Below are positions 7,214 to 15,839 of a stretch of 39,549 nucleotides of DNA, piece by piece. Numbering within the stretch: the stretch's first letter is position 1; the number at the start of each line of letters is the position of its first letter. Where the stretch lies: the NCBI RefSeq assembly GCF_007827595.1, contig NZ_VISR01000050.1, forward strand, positions 1-39,549. The letters are read 5' to 3'. This stretch comes from Streptomyces sp. BK340 (GTDB lineage Bacteria; Actinomycetota; Actinomycetes; Streptomycetales; Streptomycetaceae). The notes under the pieces were generated by a model, which saw nothing but the letters and a program-made list of their open reading frames with translations, made no database searches and was not told the origin of the DNA. A program made the position numbers and the translations under genes.

Positions 7214-8677
7214 ATGGACACGAACGATCTTTCGCCTGCCGAACTGAGAGTCTGGCGTGCCTTTTCCCGGGGCACGGCGGTGGACTTCCGCACGGCGGGG
7301 GACGAGGACCCGGCACAGGGGGAGGACTGGGGCCCTGAACGGACCGTCCGGGCAGCGGTGTTGCGCGCCCTTCTCCTGGGCGGACCGCAGGACGACGGGG
7401 AGATAGCCGCCCTCAGACTGGACGGCGCGCGCATCACCGGCGTGCTCGACCTGCAGTACGGCACGGTCGACCGGCTCGTACGGCTGCGCCACTGCTCCTT
7501 CGAGGACGTGCCCCAGTTGTACGCCTCCCGGCTCCGCGAACTGGACCTCACCGGCTCGGTGATGCCCGGCCTGGCCGCCGCCACCATGCGGGTGGAGGGC
7601 ATCCTGCACCTGACGCGCTGCCGGTTCGGCGGGCCGGTTCGGCTCGGCGGGACGGAGATCGGCGGACCGCTCTTCCTGAGCGGTGCCGAGATCGTCCCGC
7701 CGGACACCGCGCGGCCCGCGCTCCGGCTCAGCCACGCGACCATCGGCGACGACCTCTGGGCTCCCGGACTTCGGACGCACGGGGAGGTGACGCTCAACAG
7801 CACCTCGATCGCCGGCTCGGCCAGCCTCGACGACGCACGGCTCAGCCATCCGGGCAACGTCGCCCTCGACGCTCAGACACTGCTCGTGGACGGCGACTTC
7901 CACATGCGGCACGTCCGCACGGAGGGCTGGATCGGCCTGCGCGGCGCCCGCATCACCGGGCGGCTCGACCTGTCGTACGCGTCCCTGTCCAATCCCGGCG
8001 ACGCGGCCCTGCGCGCGAGCAGCTGCACCGTCGGGGAGCTCTGGCTGCGCAAGAGCCCGCCCATGGAGGGCGCGCTGAACCTGCGACGGGCCCAGATCGA
8101 GGTGCTGGTCCTGGACCCGGAGGCGGTACCGGCCGACGTGTTCCTCAGCGGCCTCGTCTACACCACCCTCACACCGCACGAGCCCGCCGAACGCCGCCTG
8201 CCGATGCTGGAGCGCGACGGCGAAGGCTACGTCCCGGACGCCTACGAACAGTTGACCGCCGCCTACCGCCGCTCAGGCGACGACCACGCAGCCCGCCTCG
8301 TCCAACTCGCCAAGCAGCGCCGCCTGCGCGGGACCCGGGCCTGGTACGGGCGCCTGTGGGGCTATGCCCAGGACGCCACGGTCGGCTACGGCTTCCGTCC
8401 GCTGCGCGCCTGCGCCTGGCTGCTGTCCCTGCTGGCCGTCGGCTCGATCGCGTACGCCCTGCACCACCCCCGCCCCCTCAAGGCGTCCGAGGCCCCGCAC
8501 TTCAACCCGGTCTTCTACACCCTCGACCTGCTGCTCCCCGTGATCTCCTTCGGTCAGGAGGATGCCTTCGCGCCGGACGGCTGGTACCAGGCGCTGTCCT
8601 ACGCCCTCATCATCACCGGCTGGATCCTTGCCACGACGGTCATCACCGGCGTGACCAGGAACGTCAGTCGCCAGTGA
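7214..8677 (+). CDS. Beta-solenoid-like protein with two-TM pore-like C-terminus
   Basis: 487 residues. The first about 310 are a run of degenerate repeats of the type xGxLxLxxAxIxG, like pentapeptide or beta-helix solenoids (for example ARITGVLDLQYGTV and ARITGRLDLSYASL). A short helical region follows (AYRRSGDDHAARLVQLAKQRR). The C-terminus has TM1 (about 399-417), a hydrophobic half-segment (FYTLDLLLPVISFGQED, about 434-450) and TM2 (about 463-482). Streptomyces homologues are usually labelled membrane-associated oxidoreductase, as I recall, but I see no nucleotide or metal motif. The TM-loop-TM arrangement looks more like an ion-channel module. ATG at 7214 fits the promoter; GTG at 7193 lies inside the -35/-10 spacer. 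Confidence 0.75.
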   Translation: MDTNDLSPAELRVWRAFSRGTAVDFRTAGDEDPAQGEDWGPERTVRAAVLRALLLGGPQDDGEIAALRLDGARITGVLDLQYGTVDRLVRLRHCSFEDVPQLYASRLRELDLTGSVMPGLAAATMRVEGILHLTRCRFGGPVRLGGTEIGGPLFLSGAEIVPPDTARPALRLSHATIGDDLWAPGLRTHGEVTLNSTSIAGSASLDDARLSHPGNVALDAQTLLVDGDFHMRHVRTEGWIGLRGARITGRLDLSYASLSNPGDAALRASSCTVGELWLRKSPPMEGALNLRRAQIEVLVLDPEAVPADVFLSGLVYTTLTPHEPAERRLPMLERDGEGYVPDAYEQLTAAYRRSGDDHAARLVQLAKQRRLRGTRAWYGRLWGYAQDATVGYGFRPLRACAWLLSLLAVGSIAYALHHPRPLKASEAPHFNPVFYTLDLLLPVISFGQEDAFAPDGWYQALSYALIITGWILATTVITGVTRNVSRQ

Positions 8678-8765
8678 CGCCAGCGCCGCACGAAGTCGGG
8701 CGACCGTCCGCTCGCTGCCCACGACATGACAGCGCTCGCGAAGGCGCGCAAGCTGGGAGGAGCGC

Positions 8766-8798
8766 GGGGCGGACGTTCCCGGCCGGAACGTCCGCCCC
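8766..8798 (+). terminator. Hairpin terminator after the solenoid gene
   Basis: A perfect 14-base inverted repeat (8766-8779 and 8785-8798) with a 5-base loop lies 88 bases after the stop at 8677 and before the next gene. It lacks a T-run, which is common for Streptomyces terminators. An operator role for the reductase gene at 8832 is the alternative. Confidence 0.6.
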
Positions 8799-8831
8799 AT
8801 TCGTCGGGTGCCGAGAGACGAAAGGTCACTC

Positions 8832-9893
8832 ATGGCGCGATCCATGCGCGCGCTCGTGGCCGGACAGGTCGGCGAGCCGAACGATGTCCTGCGGCTGGAG
8901 TCCCGGCCCGTCCCCACGGCGGAGGCCGGCCAGGCGTTGATCCGTGTCAGGGCGACTCCGATTCACGCCAGCGATCTGCATGTGCTGCGTGGTCGCTACG
9001 GTTTCTCCCCCGAGTTCCCCACCGTCGGCGGGCACATGGAATGTGTCGGCCGTATCGAGGCCCTGGGTCCGGACACCGGGGGACTGAAGACCGGCGAGCG
9101 CGTGGTGGCCGTTGCCGTCCCGGCCGTACCCGGGCCGCGGGTGTCCGGCACCTGGCAGGAATACCTCGTGGCCGATGCCCACCGGCTGCTGCCGGTTCCG
9201 GACCGTCTGAGCGACTCCAGCGCCTCCCAGCTCGCTGTCAACCCGCTGACCGCGCTGCTCCTGGTGACCCGCGAACTCGACGTACAGCCGGGAGAGTGGC
9301 TGTTGCAGACGGCGGCGGGCTCCACCGTCGGCCGGCTCGTCATTCAGCTGGCCGGGCATCTGGGTATTCGCACGATCAATGTGGTCCGGCGGCGTGCTGC
9401 CGTCGAGGAGATCAAGGCGCTCGGTGGCGACGAGGTCATCTGCACCGAGGACGAGGACCTGGTGCGGCGCGTGAGGGAGATCGCGGGACCGGCCGGCGTG
9501 CGCAAGGCCGTCGACTGTGTCGCGGGCCATGTGGGCGCCCAGGTCTCCCAGGCGTTGGCTCCGGGAGGAGAGACCGTGGTCTACGGCGCTCTCTCCACCC
9601 ATCGGCAGACCGACCCCGCGGCGCTGACGATTCCGCTGTCGGCGCGCTCGGTCATCTACGAGACCAAAGTGCTCCGTGGCTTCTGGCTGAACCGCTGGTT
9701 CGGCACCGCCTCACCCACGGATGCGCTGCGCGCGCTGTCCGAGGTCCGCGGCCTCGTCGCCGATGGAGTGCTGAGCATCCCCGAGGGCCGGCCTTTCCCG
9801 CTCGAACGCTTCGCCGAAGCCGTCGCGTTCGCCGAGGCGCCCGGCCATGGGGCCAAACCGCTCTTCGTCTTCGACGACGAGGCACCGCGGTAA
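8832..9893 (+). CDS. MDR-family reductase, enoyl reductase (ETR/MECR)-like
   Basis: 353 residues with the two-domain medium-chain dehydrogenase fold. An N-terminal GroES-like domain is followed by a Rossmann domain with the NAD(P) loop AAGSTVGRLVIQLAG. NPLTALLL followed by W-LLQTAAGS resembles the zinc-independent mitochondrial-type 2-enoyl thioester reductases, as does INVVRRR, the usual NADPH 2'-phosphate region. The zinc-binding Cys cluster of alcohol dehydrogenases is missing. It probably reduces an enoyl-CoA, enone or quinone with NADPH. ATG at 8832 has GAAAGGT upstream. The stop at 9891 lies inside a 17-base tandem duplication (9886-9919). It is convergent with the GH3 gene. Confidence 0.85.
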   Translation: MARSMRALVAGQVGEPNDVLRLESRPVPTAEAGQALIRVRATPIHASDLHVLRGRYGFSPEFPTVGGHMECVGRIEALGPDTGGLKTGERVVAVAVPAVPGPRVSGTWQEYLVADAHRLLPVPDRLSDSSASQLAVNPLTALLLVTRELDVQPGEWLLQTAAGSTVGRLVIQLAGHLGIRTINVVRRRAAVEEIKALGGDEVICTEDEDLVRRVREIAGPAGVRKAVDCVAGHVGAQVSQALAPGGETVVYGALSTHRQTDPAALTIPLSARSVIYETKVLRGFWLNRWFGTASPTDALRALSEVRGLVADGVLSIPEGRPFPLERFAEAVAFAEAPGHGAKPLFVFDDEAPR

Positions 9894-9919
9894 CCCTCGG
9901 GTCGCGGTAACCCTCGGGC
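9886..9919. repeat. 17-base tandem duplication spanning a stop codon
   Basis: Two adjacent copies (9886-9902, 9903-9919) differ only at the last base. The first copy contains the TAA of the reductase gene. Confidence 0.9.
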
Positions 9920-9927
9920 CGCAGTTC

Positions 9928-11133
9928 TCAGGAGCAGAGATTCACGTGCCGTACGGCCAGGACGTGCCCCGCCGCGTCGATGAGCCGGCTGCGGGAGAGG
10001 TGTCCGCCGGCCACCGCGTTGGTGATCGCCGTCGCGATCGCGGACGTCTGGGAGCCGACATTGCTCCCCAGGTCGAACAGGACCATGTCGGCACCGGAGC
10101 GCAGGGCCTGGACGGCGGCTGCGGGGACGCTGTAGCCGGCGGCGGAGATCGCCTTGGCGCTGAGGGAGTCGGTGAGCACCAGCCCCTTGAAGCCCAGCTG
10201 GCCGCGGAGCACGGTGTTGATGTCGGTCGGTGACAGGCTCGCCGGATTGGTGCCCAGGCCCGGAACGATGTTGTTGGAGACCATGATGGCCGGGGCGCCG
10301 GCCTTGATGGCCGCGGTGAACGGTGGGACGGCCACCTTCTGCAGGGTGGACCAGGGCAGGGTGCGGGCGGGGCCGAAGTCGGAGTTGTAGCTGGAGCCGC
10401 CGAGGCCCGGGAAGTGCTTGACGACGGGGATCACCTGTCCGGCGCGCAGCCCGTTCATGTACGCGACGCCGTCCTCGGAGACCACCGAGGTGCTGCCGCT
10501 GAAGGACCGCCATCCGTCGGGGTTGGTCTTGCTGGGGGCCACGTTCCGGCCGTCGACGTCGACCACCGGCGCGAGGTCCATGTTCACCTGGGCGGCCGAC
10601 ATCTTGGCGGCGACCTTCGTGACGTTCTGCTGGATCTGGGCCGGGGTCCAGTGCGTGCCCATGTACGCGGGCCAGGGCAGGGATCCGACGAGGTTCGCCA
10701 TGCGCTGGATGCCGCCGCCCTCCTCGTCGGTCATCACCAGCAGGCCCAGGTGGCCGGGTACGTGGGTCTTCAGGGCGGTCAGCCGGGAGCCGAGGTCGGA
10801 CGGTGCCGTGCTGCCGAACAGGATCACACCGCCCGCACCGGCGCTCACCTCGGAAGTGGCGTCGGACACCGAGGTCTCCGACACCGGGACGGCGATGGTC
10901 AGCATGGCCAGCCGGCGGTTCGACCACCCGGCCAGCTTCGCGCTGTTCGTGCAGGCGGCGGCTGTGGCGCGGTCCGGGGCGGAGGACGTCGCTGCGGGGG
11001 TGTGCGTACTCCAGCCCGCCAGGAGCATCGCCGCCACGGCGGTGGCGCCCACTCGTCTTGTGTTCCTGGCCCCGCTGGGGAGCCGCGGCGGTGCTGTCGT
11101 GCTTCTGCGGTCACGGTACGACGGGAGTGTCAT
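9928..11133 (-). CDS. Secreted glycoside hydrolase family 3 protein (NagZ-like)
   Basis: 401 residues. The N-terminus has a basic stretch and a hydrophobic core (about 27-40) typical of a signal peptide, then a low-complexity linker. The GH3 barrel shows MTDEEGG (about 134-140), VDLAPV-type strand NMDLAPVVDVDGRN, KHFPGLGG (239-246) and the nucleophile motif VLTDSLSAKAI (Asp322). The family removes beta-N-acetylglucosamine from peptidoglycan or chitin fragments. The NagZ acid/base loop (KHFPGHG...DSH) is altered here: Leu replaces the His in the first part and NSD replaces DSH. The catalytic His is therefore absent, as I recall for other actinobacterial secreted members. ATG at 11133 has AAGGAGG 7 bases upstream. 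Confidence 0.87.
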   Translation of the reverse strand: MTLPSYRDRRSTTAPPRLPSGARNTRRVGATAVAAMLLAGWSTHTPAATSSAPDRATAAACTNSAKLAGWSNRRLAMLTIAVPVSETSVSDATSEVSAGAGGVILFGSTAPSDLGSRLTALKTHVPGHLGLLVMTDEEGGGIQRMANLVGSLPWPAYMGTHWTPAQIQQNVTKVAAKMSAAQVNMDLAPVVDVDGRNVAPSKTNPDGWRSFSGSTSVVSEDGVAYMNGLRAGQVIPVVKHFPGLGGSSYNSDFGPARTLPWSTLQKVAVPPFTAAIKAGAPAIMVSNNIVPGLGTNPASLSPTDINTVLRGQLGFKGLVLTDSLSAKAISAAGYSVPAAAVQALRSGADMVLFDLGSNVGSQTSAIATAITNAVAGGHLSRSRLIDAAGHVLAVRHVNLCS

Positions 11134-11493
11134 CACCTGGCCTCCTTCGGAAAGTCGCGACGGTGCCCGTCGCGCTGAGGGCCGTAGGAGCTGATGTGGG
11201 CTCTACGAAGCGTGAGATGCGCTCCAGCCTGCATTTGTTCGAGGCTCGGCGGTAGGCGTACTACCAGAATCTCGCGTCTCGGAGCCGGCCGAAAACGCAG
11301 CCGGCGTCAGCGGGCCCCCTCAACTGCGGCCGGACGGCCATTGAGGTGCGCTGGGCCGGCAGGTCGGCGCCTCGACCGTGGTCGCAAGCGTGTCGGGACG
11401 GTCCACCGTGGTTCGCCCTTGCTACTGTCCGCTTTGCCCAAATGATCAATAAAGACCGATTCGCGACCGTTAGTGGTCGAGAGGATACGGACC
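11134..11493. other. Divergent intergenic region between GH3 and oxidase genes
   Basis: 360 bases with no gene. Promoters for both flanking genes must lie here. The right end is unusually AT-rich for this genome (around 11435-11462). It is followed by an operator-like inverted repeat CGACC-N6-GGTCG at 11464-11479. Confidence 0.5.
11464..11479. promoter_or_regulatory. Operator-like inverted repeat before the oxidase gene
   Basis: CGACC, 6 bases, GGTCG. The site ends 14 bases before the ATG at 11494 and abuts the GAGAGGA ribosome binding site. A repressor bound here could block initiation. No regulator gene is adjacent, so the assignment is weak. Confidence 0.25.
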
Positions 11494-13002
11494 ATGAACG
11501 ACTTTTCCCGTCGGGGAGTGCTCAAGGCGACGGCGGTCGCCGGTGCCGGCGCGGTCGTCTCGTCGGGCGCCGCGGCCGCCGCAGCCCCTGGTGCGAGTGC
11601 CGTGACCGGGGCACCCGGCAGCGAGGTGTCCGGGACGCATTGCGGACCGGCCAAGCTGACCGGCCGGATCGTCCGCCCCGAGGACTCCGGCTACACGGAC
11701 GCGCGCCTCGGCTGGGACCAGCTCTTCTCCCACTACCCGCTCGTCATCGTCTTCGCCCAGAACACCCAGGACGTGGTCAACGCCCTGACGTGGGCGCGGC
11801 AGAACGACGTAGCGGTGCGGATCCGGAGCGGCCGCCACGCCCTGGAGGGCTGGTCGAACGTCGACAGCGGCCTCGTGATCGACATCAGCGAACTGAAGTC
11901 CGTCCACATCGACAGCGCCTCCCGCATCGCGACGGTGGGTTCCGGACTCAACCAGCTGGAAGCGGTGACCACCCTCGCGAAGCACAACTTCGCGGTGACG
12001 ACAGGGACCGAAGGCAGTGTGGGCCTCTCCGGCGCCACGCTCGGCGGCGGCTTCGGCTTCCTCACCCGCTGGCTCGGCATGGCCTGCGACAGCCTGATCG
12101 GCGCCGAGATCGTCGTCGCGGAGGGCGGCGAGTGCGCCAAGGTCATCAAGGCCGACCTGAACCACAACTCGGACCTGCTGTGGGCGCTGCGCGGAGCGGG
12201 CAACGGCAACTTCGGCATCGTCACCTCGCTCACCTACAAGCTGGCCCCGCTCAAGAGCGTCACGTATCTGCAGGCCACGTGGGACGGAACCGGCGACCTG
12301 CGCAGGCTCATCGAGGCCTACCAGCGCACCGCGCCGTACACCGACGCCCGCCTCGGCACCCAGCTCGAAGCCCACCGGAACCAGATCCTGCTGTTCGGGG
12401 TTCTCCCTGAAGGAACGCCCGCGGAGGCGAAGAAGCTGCTGGCCTCGATCCTGTCGATCGGCAGCCCCAAGGTCACGACGCAGGTGGGCAACTGGGGCGA
12501 CGTGTACGCGGGATTCCAGATCCCGATCGAGCTCGAACCCGCGAACTGGAAGTTCTACTCACAGTTCAGCCGGAAGCCGTTCCCGACCAGGGCGATCGAC
12601 ATCGTCTCCGAGTTCGTCAAGGACGCCCCCACGGACGACAGCAACTTCTTCGTCCAGGCGTTCGGCGGGAACGTCAGGAAGAGCCCCCGCGGCGGCACCG
12701 CGTTCCCGCACCGCGACGCGCTCTTCTACGCCGAGCCCGGCGTCGGCTGGGGCAAGCGCAGTGACCAGCCGGGCATCTGCGACCCGCTCACCCCGCGGGC
12801 CCAGGCCTGGATCGCCGAGTTCAGCCAGGCACTGCGCCCCTATGTGAACGGCGCCTACGTCAACGTGCCGAACGTCAGCCTGCAGGACTGGGAGACCGCC
12901 TACTGGGGATCCAACTTCGACCGGCTGCGCAGGATCAAGGCGGAGTACGACCCGCACAACGTCTTCCAGTACGACCAGAGCATCCCGCCCGCGTCCCGCT
13001 GA
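11494..13002 (+). CDS. Tat-exported FAD-linked oxidase (berberine-bridge-enzyme type)
   Basis: 502 residues. The N-terminus is a Tat signal (SRRGVLKA, then an Ala/Gly-rich core to about residue 31), so the folded flavoprotein is exported. The PP-loop FAD domain has RSGRHALEGWSN with His115 in the position that binds FAD covalently, and GSVGLSGATLGGGFG. The second covalent attachment point, a Cys before VGxSG, is replaced by Ser175, so single (histidyl) linkage is expected. The C-terminal BBE motif is present (NFDRLRRIKAEYDPHNVF). Relatives oxidise sugars, alkaloids or polyketides with O2; the substrate is unknown. ATG at 11494 has GAGAGGA upstream. A hairpin terminator follows. Confidence 0.9.
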   Translation: MNDFSRRGVLKATAVAGAGAVVSSGAAAAAAPGASAVTGAPGSEVSGTHCGPAKLTGRIVRPEDSGYTDARLGWDQLFSHYPLVIVFAQNTQDVVNALTWARQNDVAVRIRSGRHALEGWSNVDSGLVIDISELKSVHIDSASRIATVGSGLNQLEAVTTLAKHNFAVTTGTEGSVGLSGATLGGGFGFLTRWLGMACDSLIGAEIVVAEGGECAKVIKADLNHNSDLLWALRGAGNGNFGIVTSLTYKLAPLKSVTYLQATWDGTGDLRRLIEAYQRTAPYTDARLGTQLEAHRNQILLFGVLPEGTPAEAKKLLASILSIGSPKVTTQVGNWGDVYAGFQIPIELEPANWKFYSQFSRKPFPTRAIDIVSEFVKDAPTDDSNFFVQAFGGNVRKSPRGGTAFPHRDALFYAEPGVGWGKRSDQPGICDPLTPRAQAWIAEFSQALRPYVNGAYVNVPNVSLQDWETAYWGSNFDRLRRIKAEYDPHNVFQYDQSIPPASR

Positions 13003-13013
13003 CCGAGCAGTGC

Positions 13014-13046
13014 CTGAGCCCCCTCCCGACGGGTGAGGGGGCTCAG
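13014..13046 (+). terminator. Hairpin terminator after the oxidase gene
   Basis: A 12-base perfect stem (13014-13025 with 13035-13046) and 9-base loop, starting 11 bases after the stop codon at 13002. Confidence 0.75.
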
Positions 13047-13510
13047 CCGTGCCTGCCCGTTCTGCGCCTTTGGCGGTACTCCGCTGCTGCACGCACGACA
13101 CACCGCGGACTGCGGACGGTCAAGGGCGAGAGCCACGCACGACGAGTTGTGCGATCTCGATCCGGACTGTCAGTGCAGCGCGACGTGCGGAGCGCCCGGG
13201 CTCCCGGCCGCACACCGTCGCCGTGCCTGCCACATCGAGGTCGCACCCGCGGCCGTTCCGGGAGTACGGCGTCGACGCGGTGGAGCAGTCCCGCCGGACC
13301 TTCGAAGCAGCCGCCCGACCGGCCGGCAGGCTCCAGGACGGCATACGGGAGCGCGCCGTCGCCCGCGGCCCCGGCCACAGCCCGCCCCGGTGACGGCCGC
13401 GCCGCCGCACACCCGGCAGCCCGGCGTCCAGCACACGCCGACCGGACCGCAGGCGGAGTCGCGTGAGCACGGGGCGGTCCAAACTTCTGGGCACTCTCGC
13501 GAGCCGTGCT
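13047..13510. other. Gene-poor stretch, possible gene remnant
   Basis: No complete gene is convincing. On the plus strand, 13256-13393 keeps strongly GC-biased third positions and reads as a helical tail (FREYGVDAVEQSRRTFEAAA onward) that ends in TGA. It has no credible start, so it may be the stub of a lost gene. The remaining open frames here are of shadow quality. Confidence 0.35.
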
Positions 13511-15349
13511 TCAACGCGGTGTGAGTGTGCACGCGACGAACCGGAAACCTTGGTTCCAAACGTCCTCGCTTTCGCTCAAGTACTCCAGGTCGCGCGTGGG
13601 ACTCGTGTAGGACCCGTACCGCTTGGTGCATAGATCCCTGAGCTCTCCGGAAAGGTACTTGGTCCCCTTGGGTGCCTCGACGTAACCCAGGACCTGATCC
13701 TCGTGTGGTTTCTTGCAGTCCACGAGGAAGAAGTTGAAAGAGCCGCCTCCCGCATTCGTGGTGTGGACACAGTCGCCGATCGAACCGCTCGTGACGAAAT
13801 ACTCGTCACCGTAATGCCGGTAATCACCCACTGGCCCTTGCAGCCCGACGGTTCTGCCGAAGATCAGACAAGCGGTGCTCCGCACGCCGTTGTCCCAGCC
13901 GGAATCGCTGGGCACCAGCGCGAACGTCTGGACGTCGGCCATCTTCCGTACCGTCTCCTGCAAGAGCCCCGTGCAGATCCCCGGCCCGTTGGCCCTCGCA
14001 TCGGCCAAGGACGCCGATGCGTTCATTTCCAGGACCTGGCCGTCGGGGTCGTTCTTGCAGTTCACGACCGTCAGTGCGGGCAAGCCTTTGAACTTTCCCG
14101 CGGGCCAGGAGGCGGAGACGCAGTCACCCGATCGCAGTCCACGGGTCAGCCTCACCTTGTCCCCGTACGGAAGGACCGCGCCGGCCCTGGGGGCCTTGGC
14201 GCCCGAGCCGTGAAACAGTGTCGCCCCGGCCCATATACCGCCGCCTATGAGCAGCAGCACGGCTGTCATGAGCGCCAGGCTCCGGCCCGAGAGTGCGCTG
14301 GCCCTCCGCGGACGCTGCGGCTGAGGCAGAGGCAGAGGCCGCGGTGGAACCGCCGCAGCCGGGGTCCGTTCCTCCGCCGAAACTGCAGACGGCGGGTGCC
14401 ACGAGGCAGAGGGCTCCTCGGGCAGAAGCGCGGTTTCCGCCAGCGAGGCAGCCGACGCCTGACCTCGGGGAGCCACCGGTGCGTCGGCAATCTCAGCGAG
14501 CGGGCCCTTCGCTTCGTCGGCCTCCATCCGCTGCGCCGGGTCCTTGGCCATCAGGCCGGCCAGAACCGGCTCCAGGGCCCCTGCCCGGGTCGGTGGTGGG
14601 GGATCCTCGAAGAGCAGCGCCGTCAGCGTCGAATACTCCGAGGTGCGGTCGAACGGCCCGGTCCCCTCCACCGCGTAGTACAGAGTGGCACCGAGCGAGA
14701 ACAGGTCCGCAGCCGGGCTCGGCGGCACCCCGCGGGCGCGCTCCGGCGCCACAAAGCCCGGGGTTCCGATGAATCCGGACGTCTTGGTCACCCGTGACTC
14801 GCCGGAGTCCGGTTGCAGGGATATGCCGTAGTCGGCCAACAAAACCTGCCCACCGGCCACGGGGTGCGGGCTCTCCGGGTCCGCCGTGGTCAGCAGAATG
14901 TTGGCGGGCTTGACGTCCCGGTGCAGGATGCCGATCCGGTGCCCCGCCACCAACGCGTCGAGTACGGCGAGGCCGATACGTGCGGTCTCGGCAGGTGACA
15001 GCGGTCCGTGCTCACGCACCACCTCCTTCAGATCCCGGGCGCCAGGCACGTAACCCATCACGATCCAAGGCAGCCCGTTCTCCTCGACGACGTCGTGCAC
15101 GGTGACCACATGCGGATGGTTGCGCAGCCGGGCGGCGTGCCGGGCCTCGCTCCGGGCTCTGGCGATACGAGCGCCCAACTCCGGGTCCGAAATGTCCTCG
15201 GGCACCGTGATCTCCTTGAGCGCGACATCGCACTCGAGCTTCTCGTCGTAGGCGTGCCACACCCTCCCCATACCGCCGGCCCCAAGCCTGCGAAGCAGTC
15301 GGTATCGCCCCACTATCAGACGTCCGGCACCCTGCTCGCCCCTGGTCAT
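13511..15349 (-). CDS. Transmembrane Ser/Thr protein kinase (Hanks type)
   Basis: 612 residues. The cytoplasmic kinase domain has the Gly loop GAGGMGRV (23-30), Lys45 (VALKE), Glu68, the catalytic loop HRDVKPAN (Asp145), DYG in place of DFG (173-175), GTPGF and APE (201-203). A Pro-rich linker leads to one TM helix (about 357-379). The extracellular part has no PASTA repeats. It has two copies of a Cys-containing module (GDCV ... C-K-NDPDGQVL ... C; GDCV ... C-KKPHEDQVL ... C), similar to the septum-formation domain seen in actinobacteria. It presumably senses an outside signal and phosphorylates cytoplasmic proteins. ATG at 15349 has GGAGG upstream. Confidence 0.92.
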   Translation of the reverse strand: MTRGEQGAGRLIVGRYRLLRRLGAGGMGRVWHAYDEKLECDVALKEITVPEDISDPELGARIARARSEARHAARLRNHPHVVTVHDVVEENGLPWIVMGYVPGARDLKEVVREHGPLSPAETARIGLAVLDALVAGHRIGILHRDVKPANILLTTADPESPHPVAGGQVLLADYGISLQPDSGESRVTKTSGFIGTPGFVAPERARGVPPSPAADLFSLGATLYYAVEGTGPFDRTSEYSTLTALLFEDPPPPTRAGALEPVLAGLMAKDPAQRMEADEAKGPLAEIADAPVAPRGQASAASLAETALLPEEPSASWHPPSAVSAEERTPAAAVPPRPLPLPQPQRPRRASALSGRSLALMTAVLLLIGGGIWAGATLFHGSGAKAPRAGAVLPYGDKVRLTRGLRSGDCVSASWPAGKFKGLPALTVVNCKNDPDGQVLEMNASASLADARANGPGICTGLLQETVRKMADVQTFALVPSDSGWDNGVRSTACLIFGRTVGLQGPVGDYRHYGDEYFVTSGSIGDCVHTTNAGGGSFNFFLVDCKKPHEDQVLGYVEAPKGTKYLSGELRDLCTKRYGSYTSPTRDLEYLSESEDVWNQGFRFVACTLTPR

Positions 15350-15521
15350 GGCAAGCCTCCACAACGTCCAAGCTCTCAAGGAAACCGTAAATTTAGGCGC
15401 AAAAAACCACAAACAGACCTGGTCAGCCGGGCCCAGCTCCCCCGACCGCCCCCGAGTTACGCCGCGTCGCGGGCTGACGACTCACAGCCGTTTCCGTCCG
15501 ATCGGGTACGTGGGGGACACG

Positions 15522-15731
15522 CTAGTTGCGCGGCTTGGTGACCTGCTGCCAGCCGTCGACGGACCGTGTGAAGAAGAGGACGCGATAGACGTCGCGGGCC
15601 CACACCGTAGCCCCTTCCCCGTACTCAGTAAGCGCTTCGAACGCCTCTTCTTCCGAGTCGTAGCTGTACTTGCGTCCTTTTGTGTCCCGGATCATCCACT
15701 CTCTGCCCGGAACCCCTGCCAGTCCGGCCAT
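15522..15731 (-). CDS. Small hypothetical protein, 69 residues
   Basis: A soluble protein with alternating charged and aromatic residues (EWMIRDTKGRKYSYDSEEEA, then FEALTEYGEG and VYRVLFFTRSVDGW). The pattern is of a small beta-alpha-beta domain. I do not recognise a named family. GGAGGGA lies upstream of the ATG at 15731, and codon use is Streptomyces-like. It lies between the kinase and the CPBP protease genes, all on the minus strand. Confidence 0.7.
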   Translation of the reverse strand: MAGLAGVPGREWMIRDTKGRKYSYDSEEEAFEALTEYGEGATVWARDVYRVLFFTRSVDGWQQVTKPRN

Positions 15732-15839
15732 GACGATCTTCCCTCCTCGGTGATGCGGGCGGTCGTAGCTTCAGGTTGCCTCCTCCGGGCTGGAGCTGCC
15801 CTTCCGCACCCCACCCCCCAGCGCACCATCTGGGGCCAG

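Noticed and set aside
13033..13524. A 163-codon plus-strand open frame after the oxidase gene
   Set aside because: It begins within the terminator hairpin, is Arg/Pro-rich without motifs and runs into the end of the kinase gene.
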